DNA from: Chryseobacterium indoltheticum
Lineage (GTDB): Bacteria > Bacteroidota > Bacteroidia > Flavobacteriales > Weeksellaceae
Reading direction: 5' to 3'
Assembly (NCBI RefSeq): GCF_003815915.1
Contig: NZ_CP033929.1
Span: forward strand, 1 to 64,000
Length of the DNA: 64,000 nt
In this document: positions 18,465 through 26,806 of the stretch, in pieces
Position numbering within the stretch: the first letter of the stretch is position 1
How the letters are laid out: every line of letters begins with the position of its first letter
Notes under the pieces: generated by a model
The model's input: the letters and a program-made list of their open reading frames with translations, nothing else
Database searches by the model: none
What the model was told of the DNA's origin: nothing
Program-made: the position numbers and the translations under genes

Positions 18465-19664
18465 ATGAGTCAAAAAATTGCCATCACCGGAATGGGCATT
18501 ATTTCCTCCATTGGTAACAATGTCGAGGAAAATTTTATTTCACTGACTACCGGAAAACACGGCATTTCAGACATTCAGTTGTTTGAAACACGTCACGCCG
18601 GAAATATTAAAACAGGCGAAATAAAATTGTCTAATGAAGAATTGATACAGAAACTTCAGCTTGCTGAAGATAACAATGTCACAAGAACCGCTTTGTTAGG
18701 AATGGTTGCCGCAAAAGAGGCTGTAGAAAATGCCGGAATTTCAGATATAAATGAATATAAAACCGGCTTGATTTCCTCAACAAGCGTTGGCGGAATGGAC
18801 GTTACTGAAAAATATTTCTACACTTACGAAGATTTCCCTGAAAAGCAAAAATATATCGACTCTCACGATGCCGGAAGCTCATCACTTGCCATTGCAGATT
18901 TTCTAGGTCTGAACGGGATGGTTTCTACGATTAGTACAGCCTGTTCTTCTGCTGCTAATGCGATTATGATGGGGGCTAAACTTATTAAAAATGGCGTTTT
19001 GGATCGTGTTATCGTTGGCGGAACAGATTCTCTTTCAAAATTTACTTTCAACGGATTCAATACGTTGATGATTTTGACGGATTCTTACAACACGCCTTTC
19101 GACAACGACAGAAAAGGATTAAATCTTGGCGAAGCAGCCGCTTTTATTGTTTTGGAATCTGATGAAGTTGTGAAAAAAGAAAACAAAAAAGTACTCGCAT
19201 ATCTTTCCGGTTACGGAAATGCCAATGATGCGCATCATCAAACCGCTTCTTCGGAAAACGGGCAAGGCGCTTATTTAGCAATGGAAAAAGCCTTGAAAGT
19301 TTCAGGTTTAGATAAAAAAAATATCGATTACATCAACGTTCACGGAACAGCGACACCAAATAATGATTTATCGGAAGGTATTGCGATGATTCGAATTTTT
19401 GGTGAAAACCAAGTTCCGGAATTCAGTTCTACTAAAGCGTTTACGGGACACACTTTGGCTGCTGCTGCGGGAATCGAAGCAGTTTACTCGATTTTGGCAA
19501 TGCAGAATAATGTAATTTTTCCAAATTTAAATTTTAAAACCAAGATGGAAGAATTTGATTTGACTCCGGTTACTGAACTCAAAGAGAAAAACATCAATCA
19601 TGTTCTTTCCAATTCGTTTGGGTTTGGAGGTAATTGTTCAACTTTAATTTTTTCGAAATCGTGA
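18465..19664 (+). CDS. Beta-ketoacyl-ACP synthase (FabF-like, catalytic partner of a CLF-type pair)
   Basis: 399 residues. C160 is in S-T-A-C-S-S-A, with His in N-V-H-G-T-A-T and in F-T-G-H-T-L-A-A-A-A-G, a complete KAS II triad. Its TGA overlaps the GTG start of the next gene (GTGA), a tight coupling typical of obligate KS/CLF heterodimers. In aryl-polyene pathways such a pair performs iterative chain extension. The ACP immediately upstream supports that role. Confidence 0.92.
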   Translation: MSQKIAITGMGIISSIGNNVEENFISLTTGKHGISDIQLFETRHAGNIKTGEIKLSNEELIQKLQLAEDNNVTRTALLGMVAAKEAVENAGISDINEYKTGLISSTSVGGMDVTEKYFYTYEDFPEKQKYIDSHDAGSSSLAIADFLGLNGMVSTISTACSSAANAIMMGAKLIKNGVLDRVIVGGTDSLSKFTFNGFNTLMILTDSYNTPFDNDRKGLNLGEAAAFIVLESDEVVKKENKKVLAYLSGYGNANDAHHQTASSENGQGAYLAMEKALKVSGLDKKNIDYINVHGTATPNNDLSEGIAMIRIFGENQVPEFSSTKAFTGHTLAAAAGIEAVYSILAMQNNVIFPNLNFKTKMEEFDLTPVTELKEKNINHVLSNSFGFGGNCSTLIFSKS

Positions 19665-20722
19665 GTGCAGTTTACATCAACAGTGCAGCCTGCATCTCGA
19701 TACAGGACACTTTAAATGAAGATTTTTCCCAAATTTTAAAACCTGAAAACTCAGTTCAGATTTTAAAAGCCATTGAGCCGAATTACAAAGAATTCATTCC
19801 GCCTGCAGCAAGCAGAAGAATGTCTAAAACAGTAAAAATGAGTTCTGTTGCTTCAAAATACGCATTGAAAGAAGCCGGAATCGAAAAACCCGATGCCATT
19901 ATTGTTGGAACCGGAATGGGCTGTTCGCAAGATTCTGAAAAATTTCTGAAAAATTTCCTTGAAAATAATGAAGAGTTTCTGACTCCAACCTATTTTATTC
20001 AATCGACTCACAATACCGTTGCCGGCCAAATTGCTTTGGGATTGCAATGTCACGGTTACAATTTCACATACGTCAACAGTTCATCTTCACTCGAATTTTC
20101 AATGCTGGATGCAAAACTTCAGATTCTGGATGGAGAAGCCGACACTGTTTTGGTAGGTTCTACAGACGAGCAAACCGACAGAACAATGGAATTGTACAAA
20201 CTAAACAACACTATTAAAAAACAAGAAAATCTTCCTGTTGATTATTTAGATTCAAAAACTGAAGGCGTTATTTGGGGTGAAGGTGCAAGTTTTTTTGTCT
20301 TAGGAAAAGATAAAACAGAAAATTCTTACGCTCAGCTAAAAGATATTCAACTAAGCAACAGATTAGATTTCGACGAAACTCAAAAATTTATTGAAGATTT
20401 TTTAGCTAAAAATCATTTAAAAACTTCAGATATTGATGCTGTGATTTTAGGTTTCAGCGGAGATGCAAAATCTGATGTTTATTATACAAAAGCAATGGAT
20501 TTATTTTCAAATTCAGCATTGTTATATTACAAACACTTAAGCGGAGAATATAATACAGCAAGTGGTTTCTCAACGTTTATGGCTTGCCATATTTTGAAAA
20601 ATCAGGAAATTCCTGAAGTGATGATGATTAATTCTGTGAAAAAAGAAGAAATTAAAAATATTTTACTTTATAATCATTTGAGTGGAAATGATCATAGTTT
20701 GGTTTTGTTGGAGAAAGCTTGA
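19661..20722 (+). CDS. Ketosynthase-like chain-length-factor subunit, active-site Cys replaced by Ser
   Basis: 353 residues from GTG 19661, overlapping the previous stop. The thiolase fold is retained (T-G-M-G-C-S-Q near 84-90; K-H-L-S-G-E-Y-N-T-A-S-G-F near 310), but the nucleophile elbow reads Y-V-N-S-S-S-S-L-E around 138-145, with Ser where Cys is expected. It is therefore predicted non-condensing and to act as partner of the 18465 KS, like KS-beta/CLF and the inactive KS-like subunits of aryl-polyene systems. Confidence 0.85.
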   Translation: MSAVYINSAACISIQDTLNEDFSQILKPENSVQILKAIEPNYKEFIPPAASRRMSKTVKMSSVASKYALKEAGIEKPDAIIVGTGMGCSQDSEKFLKNFLENNEEFLTPTYFIQSTHNTVAGQIALGLQCHGYNFTYVNSSSSLEFSMLDAKLQILDGEADTVLVGSTDEQTDRTMELYKLNNTIKKQENLPVDYLDSKTEGVIWGEGASFFVLGKDKTENSYAQLKDIQLSNRLDFDETQKFIEDFLAKNHLKTSDIDAVILGFSGDAKSDVYYTKAMDLFSNSALLYYKHLSGEYNTASGFSTFMACHILKNQEIPEVMMINSVKKEEIKNILLYNHLSGNDHSLVLLEKA

Positions 20723-20741
20723 TTTCAAAAACAATCTCTTT

Positions 20742-20817
20742 GTCATTCAGAGCGAAACGAAGTGCAGCGTGGAATCTAAGCAAACTTAAGACACTGTCGA
20801 GATTCCTACACAATGAC
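20742..20817. repeat. REP-like palindrome
   Basis: gtcattcagagcg... near 20742 and ...gattcctacacaatgac ending at 20817 are imperfect reverse complements. The inner cores ggaatct (about 20772) and agattcc (about 20799) pair. It lies between the CLF-type gene and the deacetylase. A spurious ATG at 20813 belongs to the repeat. Confidence 0.75.
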
Positions 20818-20851
20818 AAACAGGTTGTTAATTTTAAATCTAAAAACAAAG

Positions 20852-21583
20852 ATGAAACACTACCCATTTATCCTATTTTATCTTTTTTGTAACGTATTTA
20901 TTTATATGTTTCAAGGGAGTTTTTGGGTGTATTTGTTTTTGTTTTTAATGTTTTCAGCGGTTGTCGTTTGGGGATCTTTTGATATTGAATTGGGATATTT
21001 TGTTAACAGTTTCACTCATAAAAGAACCAAAATTAAAGAAGTTGCGTTGACTTTTGATGATGGACCGACAGAATTTACACCGAAATTTTTAGATATTTTA
21101 AAAGAAAATAACGTAAAAGCTACTTTTTTCTGCATCGGAAAGCAGATTGAAAAATATCCTGAAACTTTTCAACGAATAATTTCGGAAGGTCATACGATTG
21201 GAAACCACACCTATTCACATTCTAACAATACTGGGTTTTTATCAACTCAAAAAATGATTGAGGAAATCGAAAAATGTGATGAAATAATGCTGAAAGTCGG
21301 AAACATAAAAACCAATTTGTACAGACCGCCTTTTGGAGTTACCAATCCGAATATTGCAAAAGCGATTAAGAAAACTCACAAAAAAAGCATCGGCTGGAAT
21401 ATACGTTCTTTAGATACAATCAAAGAAAATGAAAAGAAAATCTTTAGAAAAGTCACCAAAAACCTAAAAAAAGGCAGCATCATTCTGTTTCACGATACTT
21501 CGGAGAAAACGTACAATGTTTTGGTCGATTTATTGCTATTTTTGAAGGACAAAAACTATTCAACTTTTACAATAGATAAATAA
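20852..21583 (+). CDS. Membrane-anchored polysaccharide deacetylase family (NodB)
   Basis: 243 residues from ATG 20852. Two N-terminal hydrophobic stretches (about 5-20 and 24-42) anchor a NodB domain. T-F-D-D-G-P near 68 gives the catalytic Asp pair, G-N-H-T-Y-S-H-S near 115 the metal His residues, and Y-R-P-P-F-G near 152 and L-F-H-D-T near 211 the remaining motifs. Such enzymes are CE4 hydrolases. Aryl-polyene clusters are not usually defined by one, so its role here is open: deacylation of an envelope sugar or a pigment conjugate are both possible. Confidence 0.85.
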   Translation: MKHYPFILFYLFCNVFIYMFQGSFWVYLFLFLMFSAVVVWGSFDIELGYFVNSFTHKRTKIKEVALTFDDGPTEFTPKFLDILKENNVKATFFCIGKQIEKYPETFQRIISEGHTIGNHTYSHSNNTGFLSTQKMIEEIEKCDEIMLKVGNIKTNLYRPPFGVTNPNIAKAIKKTHKKSIGWNIRSLDTIKENEKKIFRKVTKNLKKGSIILFHDTSEKTYNVLVDLLLFLKDKNYSTFTIDK

Positions 21584-21662
21584 AAATGTTGAAGAAAAGT
21601 CCCAAAGGGAAGATTTAACAAAGGATTGGATGAAATCCAATTTAAATAAAACAAATTCATAA
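21584..21662. repeat. Leader with two short palindromes
   Basis: tccc-aaa-ggga lies near 21600-21610, and attggat-gaa-atccaat lies at about 21626-21642. They occupy the whole gap before the LolA-like gene. A role in mRNA structure or dispersal is possible but not shown. Confidence 0.45.
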
Positions 21663-22289
21663 ATGTTTAAAAATATAATTCTCGGAGCATTTTTATTAGT
21701 TTCAACCTTCTTTGTTGCTCAAAATACAGCAATGTCTGGAGCTGAAGCAAAAGTATTCGTAACCAAAGTTTCTTCGGAAACCAAAGAAATAAAAACTTTA
21801 CAGGCCGATTTTATTCAAACCAAAAAGATGGATTTTTTGGACAAAAGCATTATTACGTCCGGTAAAATGTCTTTAAAATCGCCAAATACGCTGAGCTGGA
21901 AATACACAAAACCATATCAATACAGCATTATTTTTAAGGAAAATAAAATTTACATCAACGATCAGGGAAAGAAATCTTCGGTCGATGCAAAAAGCAAAAC
22001 TTTTGAAAAAATCAATAAACTGATTGTCGGAAGTTCGAACGGAAAAATGTTCAGTGACCCTGAATTTGCAGTTGCTTATTTTAAAAACGGAACTTCAAAT
22101 ATCGCAAAGTTCACTCCTAAATCTGCTCAATTATTGAAATATATCAAACAAATTGAACTTCATTTCCCTAAAAACCAAACGACGGTTTCACAGGTAAATA
22201 TGACGGAAGCTTCGGGAGATACGACAAATATTGTTTTCAAAAACACAAAAATCAATGCGCCGATTCCTGCTTCAGAATTTTCTTTATAG
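21663..22289 (+). CDS. LolA-like outer-membrane lipoprotein carrier
   Basis: 208 residues with a signal peptide ending V-A-Q (about 18-20). T-L-Q-A-D-F-I-Q-T-K near 44-53, then L-K-S-P-N-T-L-S-W-K-Y-T-K-P near 72-85, are the LolA beta-barrel pattern. It is periplasmic. Aryl-polyene clusters carry LolA-like proteins thought to move the hydrophobic product or lipoprotein across the periplasm. Its last 35 bases encode, in another frame, the start of the next lipoprotein. Confidence 0.85.
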   Translation: MFKNIILGAFLLVSTFFVAQNTAMSGAEAKVFVTKVSSETKEIKTLQADFIQTKKMDFLDKSIITSGKMSLKSPNTLSWKYTKPYQYSIIFKENKIYINDQGKKSSVDAKSKTFEKINKLIVGSSNGKMFSDPEFAVAYFKNGTSNIAKFTPKSAQLLKYIKQIELHFPKNQTTVSQVNMTEASGDTTNIVFKNTKINAPIPASEFSL

Positions 22290-22890
22290 CCTGATTTTCT
22301 TACTGTTTGTTTCCTGTAAAACGTATAAGCTTACAGATGTAAAAACTGTTTCAAATTCGGACAAAACGGTTGAAAATTTATACTTTTCTTCCAACGAAGA
22401 TTATGTGTATAAATGTCAAATGGATATTTATAAAAATCAGGTCAGCGGAATTTTAATTATCAAAAAAATCAATGCCCAATTTCACAGAGTTGTGCTTACT
22501 TCAGATTTTGGAAATAAACTTATTGATTTTGAAGTTTCGGAGAATGATTTTAAACTGAATTACGTTCTTCCGGATTTAGATAAAAAAATTGTCATTAACT
22601 TTTTGAAGAATGATTTTCAGGAACTTTTAAGACAAAAATATCCTGTGAATGAAAGTTTTGAAAATGAAAATTCTAAGATTTATCTTTCAAAAATTGAGAA
22701 GAAAAACTATTATTTATTTTTCAACAAAGAAAATAATCTGCTCAAACAAATCATTTATACAAAGAACAATAAGGAAAAAATCGATTTTAGTTTTGATGCA
22801 AAAAAACATATCTTCGCAGATAGTTTGAATCTTCAACATAAAGATTTCAAAATCAATATTAAACTATTTCAAATCACTGAAACTGAATAA
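22255..22890 (+). CDS. Lipoprotein overlapping the LolA-like gene
   Basis: 211 residues from ATG 22255, chosen over a TTG at 22231 because it gives M-R-R-F followed directly by a hydrophobic core and lipobox L-F-V-S-C (Cys 21). The remainder is beta-rich. It starts 35 bases before the LolA-like stop, so the frames overlap and expression is probably coupled. It could be the LolB-like receptor for the 21663 product, which fits lipoprotein status and position, but no motif proves it. Confidence 0.7.
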   Translation: MRRFLLQNFLYSLIFLLFVSCKTYKLTDVKTVSNSDKTVENLYFSSNEDYVYKCQMDIYKNQVSGILIIKKINAQFHRVVLTSDFGNKLIDFEVSENDFKLNYVLPDLDKKIVINFLKNDFQELLRQKYPVNESFENENSKIYLSKIEKKNYYLFFNKENNLLKQIIYTKNNKEKIDFSFDAKKHIFADSLNLQHKDFKINIKLFQITETE

Positions 22891-22893
22891 ATA

Positions 22894-23265
22894 ATGCAGA
22901 CTATTCTTACAGATTTTTACACTTTAGAATCCTCGGAAAAGGCAGAAAACGGAAGTTTTATTGCGAATATTTCTCTGAATAAAAATCACGATATTTTTAA
23001 AGGGCATTTCCCAGGAAATCCTGTAACTCCGGGAGTTTGTATGATGCAAATTGTAAAAGAGTTGACTGAAGAATTTACAGGCAAAAAATTGTTTCTAAAA
23101 TCGGCTTCCAATGTAAAATTTATGGCAATCATCAATCCTTTCGAAACGCCTGATTTAACCTTGCAACTGAATATTAACGAAGAAGAAGAGGAAATCAAAG
23201 TAAAAAACACCACTTCTTTTGGCGAGACTATTGCATTAAAAATGTCGGTAAACTATAAAAAATAG
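22894..23265 (+). CDS. FabZ/ApeI-like 3-hydroxyacyl-ACP dehydratase
   Basis: 123 residues. G-H-F-P-G-N-P-V-T-P-G-V near residues 36-48 is the dehydratase loop with the catalytic His. Four positions after P-G-V, where FabZ enzymes have Glu (V-E-A), this reads M-M-Q, so the usual second catalytic residue is Gln. Either another acidic residue (K-E-L-T-E-E) substitutes or activity is altered. It follows the lipoprotein by three bases and precedes a periplasmic protein by five bases, inside the polyene operon. Confidence 0.82.
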   Translation: MQTILTDFYTLESSEKAENGSFIANISLNKNHDIFKGHFPGNPVTPGVCMMQIVKELTEEFTGKKLFLKSASNVKFMAIINPFETPDLTLQLNINEEEEEIKVKNTTSFGETIALKMSVNYKK

Positions 23266-23270
23266 ATATT

Positions 23271-23747
23271 ATGCAACTTATTTTCTCGTTTTTGACCGCT
23301 TTTTTTCTGTTTTTTCAATCAGACCTTGATGCGTTGAGAAATAGCTATGAAAAGGCAAATTCTTCAACTGCAAATACGCAAAGTTTCATCAATATTGCTG
23401 AAAAACAGACTGGTTCTGACGCAGTAACAAGTGCTTACAAAGCTGCGGCGAAAATTATGGAAGCTAAAATTGTAACCAAAAACAGAAAAGCACTTGTAAA
23501 ATCTGGCGCAACAAGTCTTGAAACCATTATTAAAAACAATCCGAATAACGTAGAATTAAGAGTTATACGAATGAGCGTTCAGGAAAATATCCCGAAAATT
23601 GTAGGTTATTCTAAAAATCTTAAGGAAGATAAAATGTTCATCATCGACAATTATAGTAGACAAAACCCGGCTCTGAAAACTTATATTAGAAAATTTGCAG
23701 CGCAGTCTAAAACAATGAATGCAGCAGAAAAAAATTCTTTAAGATAA
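23271..23747 (+). CDS. Exported protein of unknown function
   Basis: 158 residues. The first 17 residues are strongly hydrophobic (signal peptide or anchor), then a helical, repeat-like soluble region with many Ala, Lys and Asn. Features such as S-A-Y-K-A-A-A-K-I-M-E-A-K are consistent with a small helical bundle. It is unrecognised. It sits five bases after the dehydratase and four before the glycosyltransferase, so it belongs to the same transcription unit. Confidence 0.65.
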   Translation: MQLIFSFLTAFFLFFQSDLDALRNSYEKANSSTANTQSFINIAEKQTGSDAVTSAYKAAAKIMEAKIVTKNRKALVKSGATSLETIIKNNPNNVELRVIRMSVQENIPKIVGYSKNLKEDKMFIIDNYSRQNPALKTYIRKFAAQSKTMNAAEKNSLR

Positions 23748-23751
23748 TCAA

Positions 23752-24936
23752 ATGACCCTTCCTGAAGTACAAAATGCAATTTCTGAAAAGAAAATCTGCG
23801 TTTTAATTCCTACTTACAATAACGAAAAAACTCTGAAAAGAGTGATTGACGGCGTTTTAGATTACACCGAAAACATAATCGTTATCAATGACGGTTCTAC
23901 CGATTCTACTTTACAGATTTTAGAAAAATATTCGATTACGGTTATTAATTTATCAGAAAATAAAGGAAAAGGAAATGCGCTTAAATTAGGTTTCAGAGAG
24001 GCAAAAGATTCAGGGTACAATTACGCCATAACCATCGATTCAGACGGACAACATTATCCTGATGACATTCCGGTTTTTGTAGAAAATCTGTTGCAAGAAA
24101 ACGAAGATGTCTTACTGATTGGAAACCGAAATATGTCGCAAGAAGGTATCCCAAAAAAAAGCAGTTTTGGAAACCGTTTTTCTAATTTTTGGTTTTGGTT
24201 TGAGACCGGAATTAAGCTTGAGGACACGCAATCCGGTTATCGTCTTTATCCTTTGCATAAAATTCCAAAGAAATATTTTACTCCAAAATTCGAGTTTGAA
24301 ATTGAAATTATTGTAAGAACAGCCTGGAGACAAGTTCCCGTAAAAAATGTTCCTATAAAAGTTCTGTACGACCCTGCAGAAAGGGTTTCACATTTCAGAC
24401 CGTTCAAAGATTTTACAAGAATCAGTATTCTGAATACGATTTTGGTAACCATTACTTTATTTTACATTATTCCGAGAAACTTCGTAAATAATTTCAAAAA
24501 AAAAAGCTTTAAAAAATTCATAAAAGAAGACGTTCTTGAAAGTCACGGAACCAACCGCATTAAAGCGTTTTCCATCGCTCTGGGCGTTTTCATCGGGCTT
24601 TCTCCGTTTTGGGGATTTCAGACTTTGTTGGTGATTTCTCTGTCGGTACTTTTCAAATTGAATAAAGTTTTGGCATTTGTGGCTTCCAATGTGAGTTTAC
24701 CACCATTTATTCCGTTTATTATTGCTGCTTCACTCTTTTTAGGATCGCCTTTTATCTCAGGAAATTCTAATATTTTGAGTCAGGATTTAAATTTCGATTT
24801 AGTTAAAAATAATTTGTTGCAATACATTATCGGTAGCTTTATTTTAGCGACTACAATGTCTGCAGTTTCCGGGATTGCTGCTTTTCTTTTTTTGAATAAG
24901 GTGAATCCGGAGAATAATGGATCTTTAAACCATTAA
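23752..24936 (+). CDS. Family 2 glycosyltransferase fused to DUF2062-like membrane domain
   Basis: 394 residues. The GT2 fold has P-T-Y-N-N-E near 18-23, I-N-D-G-S-T-D-S near 44-51, and the metal motif D-S-D-G-Q-H near 98-103. The C-terminus from about 265 is a DUF2062-like region with several hydrophobic helices (G-L-S-P-F-W-G-F-Q...). Such fusions transfer sugar to or through a membrane lipid carrier. In aryl-polyene and flexirubin clusters this gene recurs, suggesting glycosylation or a flippase-like step; substrate unknown. Confidence 0.87.
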   Translation: MTLPEVQNAISEKKICVLIPTYNNEKTLKRVIDGVLDYTENIIVINDGSTDSTLQILEKYSITVINLSENKGKGNALKLGFREAKDSGYNYAITIDSDGQHYPDDIPVFVENLLQENEDVLLIGNRNMSQEGIPKKSSFGNRFSNFWFWFETGIKLEDTQSGYRLYPLHKIPKKYFTPKFEFEIEIIVRTAWRQVPVKNVPIKVLYDPAERVSHFRPFKDFTRISILNTILVTITLFYIIPRNFVNNFKKKSFKKFIKEDVLESHGTNRIKAFSIALGVFIGLSPFWGFQTLLVISLSVLFKLNKVLAFVASNVSLPPFIPFIIAASLFLGSPFISGNSNILSQDLNFDLVKNNLLQYIIGSFILATTMSAVSGIAAFLFLNKVNPENNGSLNH

Positions 24937-25042
24937 GATTATATTAAGGAGTTAAATTGAGTTAAGAAAAATCATAATATTTTTTTTAAGCTAAATGCAA
25001 AGAAAACTTAATATTCTTCAAAACTTAACAAATCTTAACGGT
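24928..25042. repeat. Intergenic inverted repeat in the convergent gap
   Basis: aaccattaagattatattaag near 24929-24949 and acttaacaaatcttaacggtt near 25023-25042 are imperfect reverse complements. They bracket the gap between convergent operons. It may act as a bidirectional terminator or be a dispersed repeat. Confidence 0.45.
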
Positions 25043-25048
25043 TCAAAA

Positions 25049-26806
25049 TCATTTTAATTTCCTCAAAGTTTTCTTCAAAGATTTTTCAATATTTTCTCTA
25101 TCAGGAATGGTCGTAATTTCTTTCGTCAAAGCTTTTTCAAATTCTGTTTTTGCCTTTGAATATTCTTTTTGTTTAAAATAATATTTCCCGGATTGATAAT
25201 AAACCAGCCAAAAATCAGGATTTAAAGATTGATAATGCGGAATAAAATCATCCGTAAGAATCATATCATCCGAATCAATTGCATTTTGTATTTCAGAATG
25301 GGCAAATTTAAACTCTTCATAATTTTTAAACTCTTGAGAATCTACGAAAGGGTCTTTTGCAATATTTAAATTTGACTTTGCAAATTCACCGCTTTTCAAT
25401 CTTTTATCGGAGAAAATTCCATTTAAATCATAACAGACAAATTCACCCAACTGATAAGGATTGGAAGACACCCAAACCAGTTTTTTCTGTGGCGAAAAAA
25501 TAACAGCGTGATGAGCCAAAAGCTGGTTAATCGCCTTTTCATTTCCATAACCTATTTTTTCACCTTTTAATCCGGATTTATCTCTTAAAATGGAAGCCAT
25601 TTTTTCAGGATTCAGCTTTTTATTTTCCTGCAAAAGTTCTTGAAGTTTTTCGTAGCGGTATTCGGAATGGCTTTCTACAATGTGTTTTTGATTCCTTTTA
25701 TCATTTTTATAAGCTTCAGATTGAAAATGATTGGTACAAAAAACCTTACTTGAATTTTCAACTCTGTAAACCCCAAAATTATTCGGAGAAACCTCAATAA
25801 TAACAGCATTTTTATCATTTGCACTTCCGACCAAAATAGATTCGGAAACAAAAACTTTACGCTTTTTGGCAATCGCAATCGCTTCGTCAATCGTTGTGGC
25901 GTATTGCAGAATTTCTCTTGTCACAAAAGAAATCGGAGTCTTCGCTGTCAACGGAATTTTAGATTTCCCAGCATTGATTGTCACCGTAATTCCTTCCTTA
26001 TTCATTCCGGAAACTACACCAATCATTCCAGGCCAACTTACCGATAGATAAGGAATTCCGTTTTCGGGTTCTACAAATTCTATCAATTTATTTTTAGCAA
26101 ATTCGTCACCGACATAAAAATCAAAATTTCTTCCAATCAACAAATCACCGTCTTCCGTATTTTCATTCCAAACTGCAAGCGAAGTACAGCCAACAACCAT
26201 CAAATCCTGCATTGCGTGCCCAATATCGTGTGCTCCGTGCAAATACATTGCTCTTCTGAATTTTGGAGCAATAAAATCATATTTATCTGATGAATATTGG
26301 GATAATCCGTACAATTCAGCCTGAAAATCGTCTCTTACATTAAGATACATTTTTCGGTTGTACCATTTCAAAAAGCCGCTCAATAATTTTTGCTTGAATT
26401 TTGACGGGACAAAACCTTCTACTTTTGAAAAGAAAATTTCTTCCTGTTTCTGCATTAAATCTTGCGTTAAAGCTCCATTGTTATAGCCCAACTGCAAAGG
26501 ATTTCCTTTGATGTACAATTCCCAAAGCAGTTGTTTATTTTTGGTTAAATAATTTTGATTAAAACTAAAAGTTGAATCGTTAATGATATTAACTTTCGGG
26601 ATTTCTAAAGAATATTGGCATACATCCGGAATGTGTTTGATTGATTTTCTGACACCGCAAGAGCTCAGATTGAGAATAAGGATAAGGCTGAGAAAAAATA
26701 AAATTACAGCTCTGCCACTTCGACGAAAGGAAGAATTTATCTTAAAATTAGATTCATCGTTACGCTTCGCTTCACTCTGAATAACAAAAGTGTGTTTAGA
26801 TTTCAT
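25049..26806 (-). CDS. C45-family (Ntn) acyltransferase-like lipoprotein with C-terminal TPR-like region
   Basis: 585 residues. C207 in V-V-G-C-T-S-L-A-V-W is the Ntn nucleophile of acyl-CoA:6-APA acyltransferase-like (C45) proteins, followed by I-G-R-N-F-D-F. A helical, TPR-like tail (about 515-580) follows. The lipobox is L-N-L-S-S-C (C50). Residues about 8-33, ahead of the hydrophobic core, are largely encoded by REP-like DNA (26711-26785). In flexirubin clusters this envelope enzyme is a plausible candidate for joining the acyl chain to the resorcinol (inference). It overlaps the next gene by 11 bases. Confidence 0.82.
   Translation of the reverse strand: MKSKHTFVIQSEAKRNDESNFKINSSFRRSGRAVILFFLSLILILNLSSCGVRKSIKHIPDVCQYSLEIPKVNIINDSTFSFNQNYLTKNKQLLWELYIKGNPLQLGYNNGALTQDLMQKQEEIFFSKVEGFVPSKFKQKLLSGFLKWYNRKMYLNVRDDFQAELYGLSQYSSDKYDFIAPKFRRAMYLHGAHDIGHAMQDLMVVGCTSLAVWNENTEDGDLLIGRNFDFYVGDEFAKNKLIEFVEPENGIPYLSVSWPGMIGVVSGMNKEGITVTINAGKSKIPLTAKTPISFVTREILQYATTIDEAIAIAKKRKVFVSESILVGSANDKNAVIIEVSPNNFGVYRVENSSKVFCTNHFQSEAYKNDKRNQKHIVESHSEYRYEKLQELLQENKKLNPEKMASILRDKSGLKGEKIGYGNEKAINQLLAHHAVIFSPQKKLVWVSSNPYQLGEFVCYDLNGIFSDKRLKSGEFAKSNLNIAKDPFVDSQEFKNYEEFKFAHSEIQNAIDSDDMILTDDFIPHYQSLNPDFWLVYYQSGKYYFKQKEYSKAKTEFEKALTKEITTIPDRENIEKSLKKTLRKLK
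26711..26785. repeat. REP-like units in the signal-peptide region of the C45 gene
   Basis: On the plus strand, gattcatcgttacgcttcgc then ttcactctgaataac (26751-26785) resembles the REP unit seen at 31318. tctgccacttcgacgaaagg (26711-26730) resembles a second unit. Both encode residues ahead of the lipoprotein signal core. Confidence 0.7.

Noticed and set aside
20813-20851. Upstream ATG for the deacetylase
   Set aside because: It lies inside the REP-like palindrome; ATG 20852 gives a proper membrane anchor.
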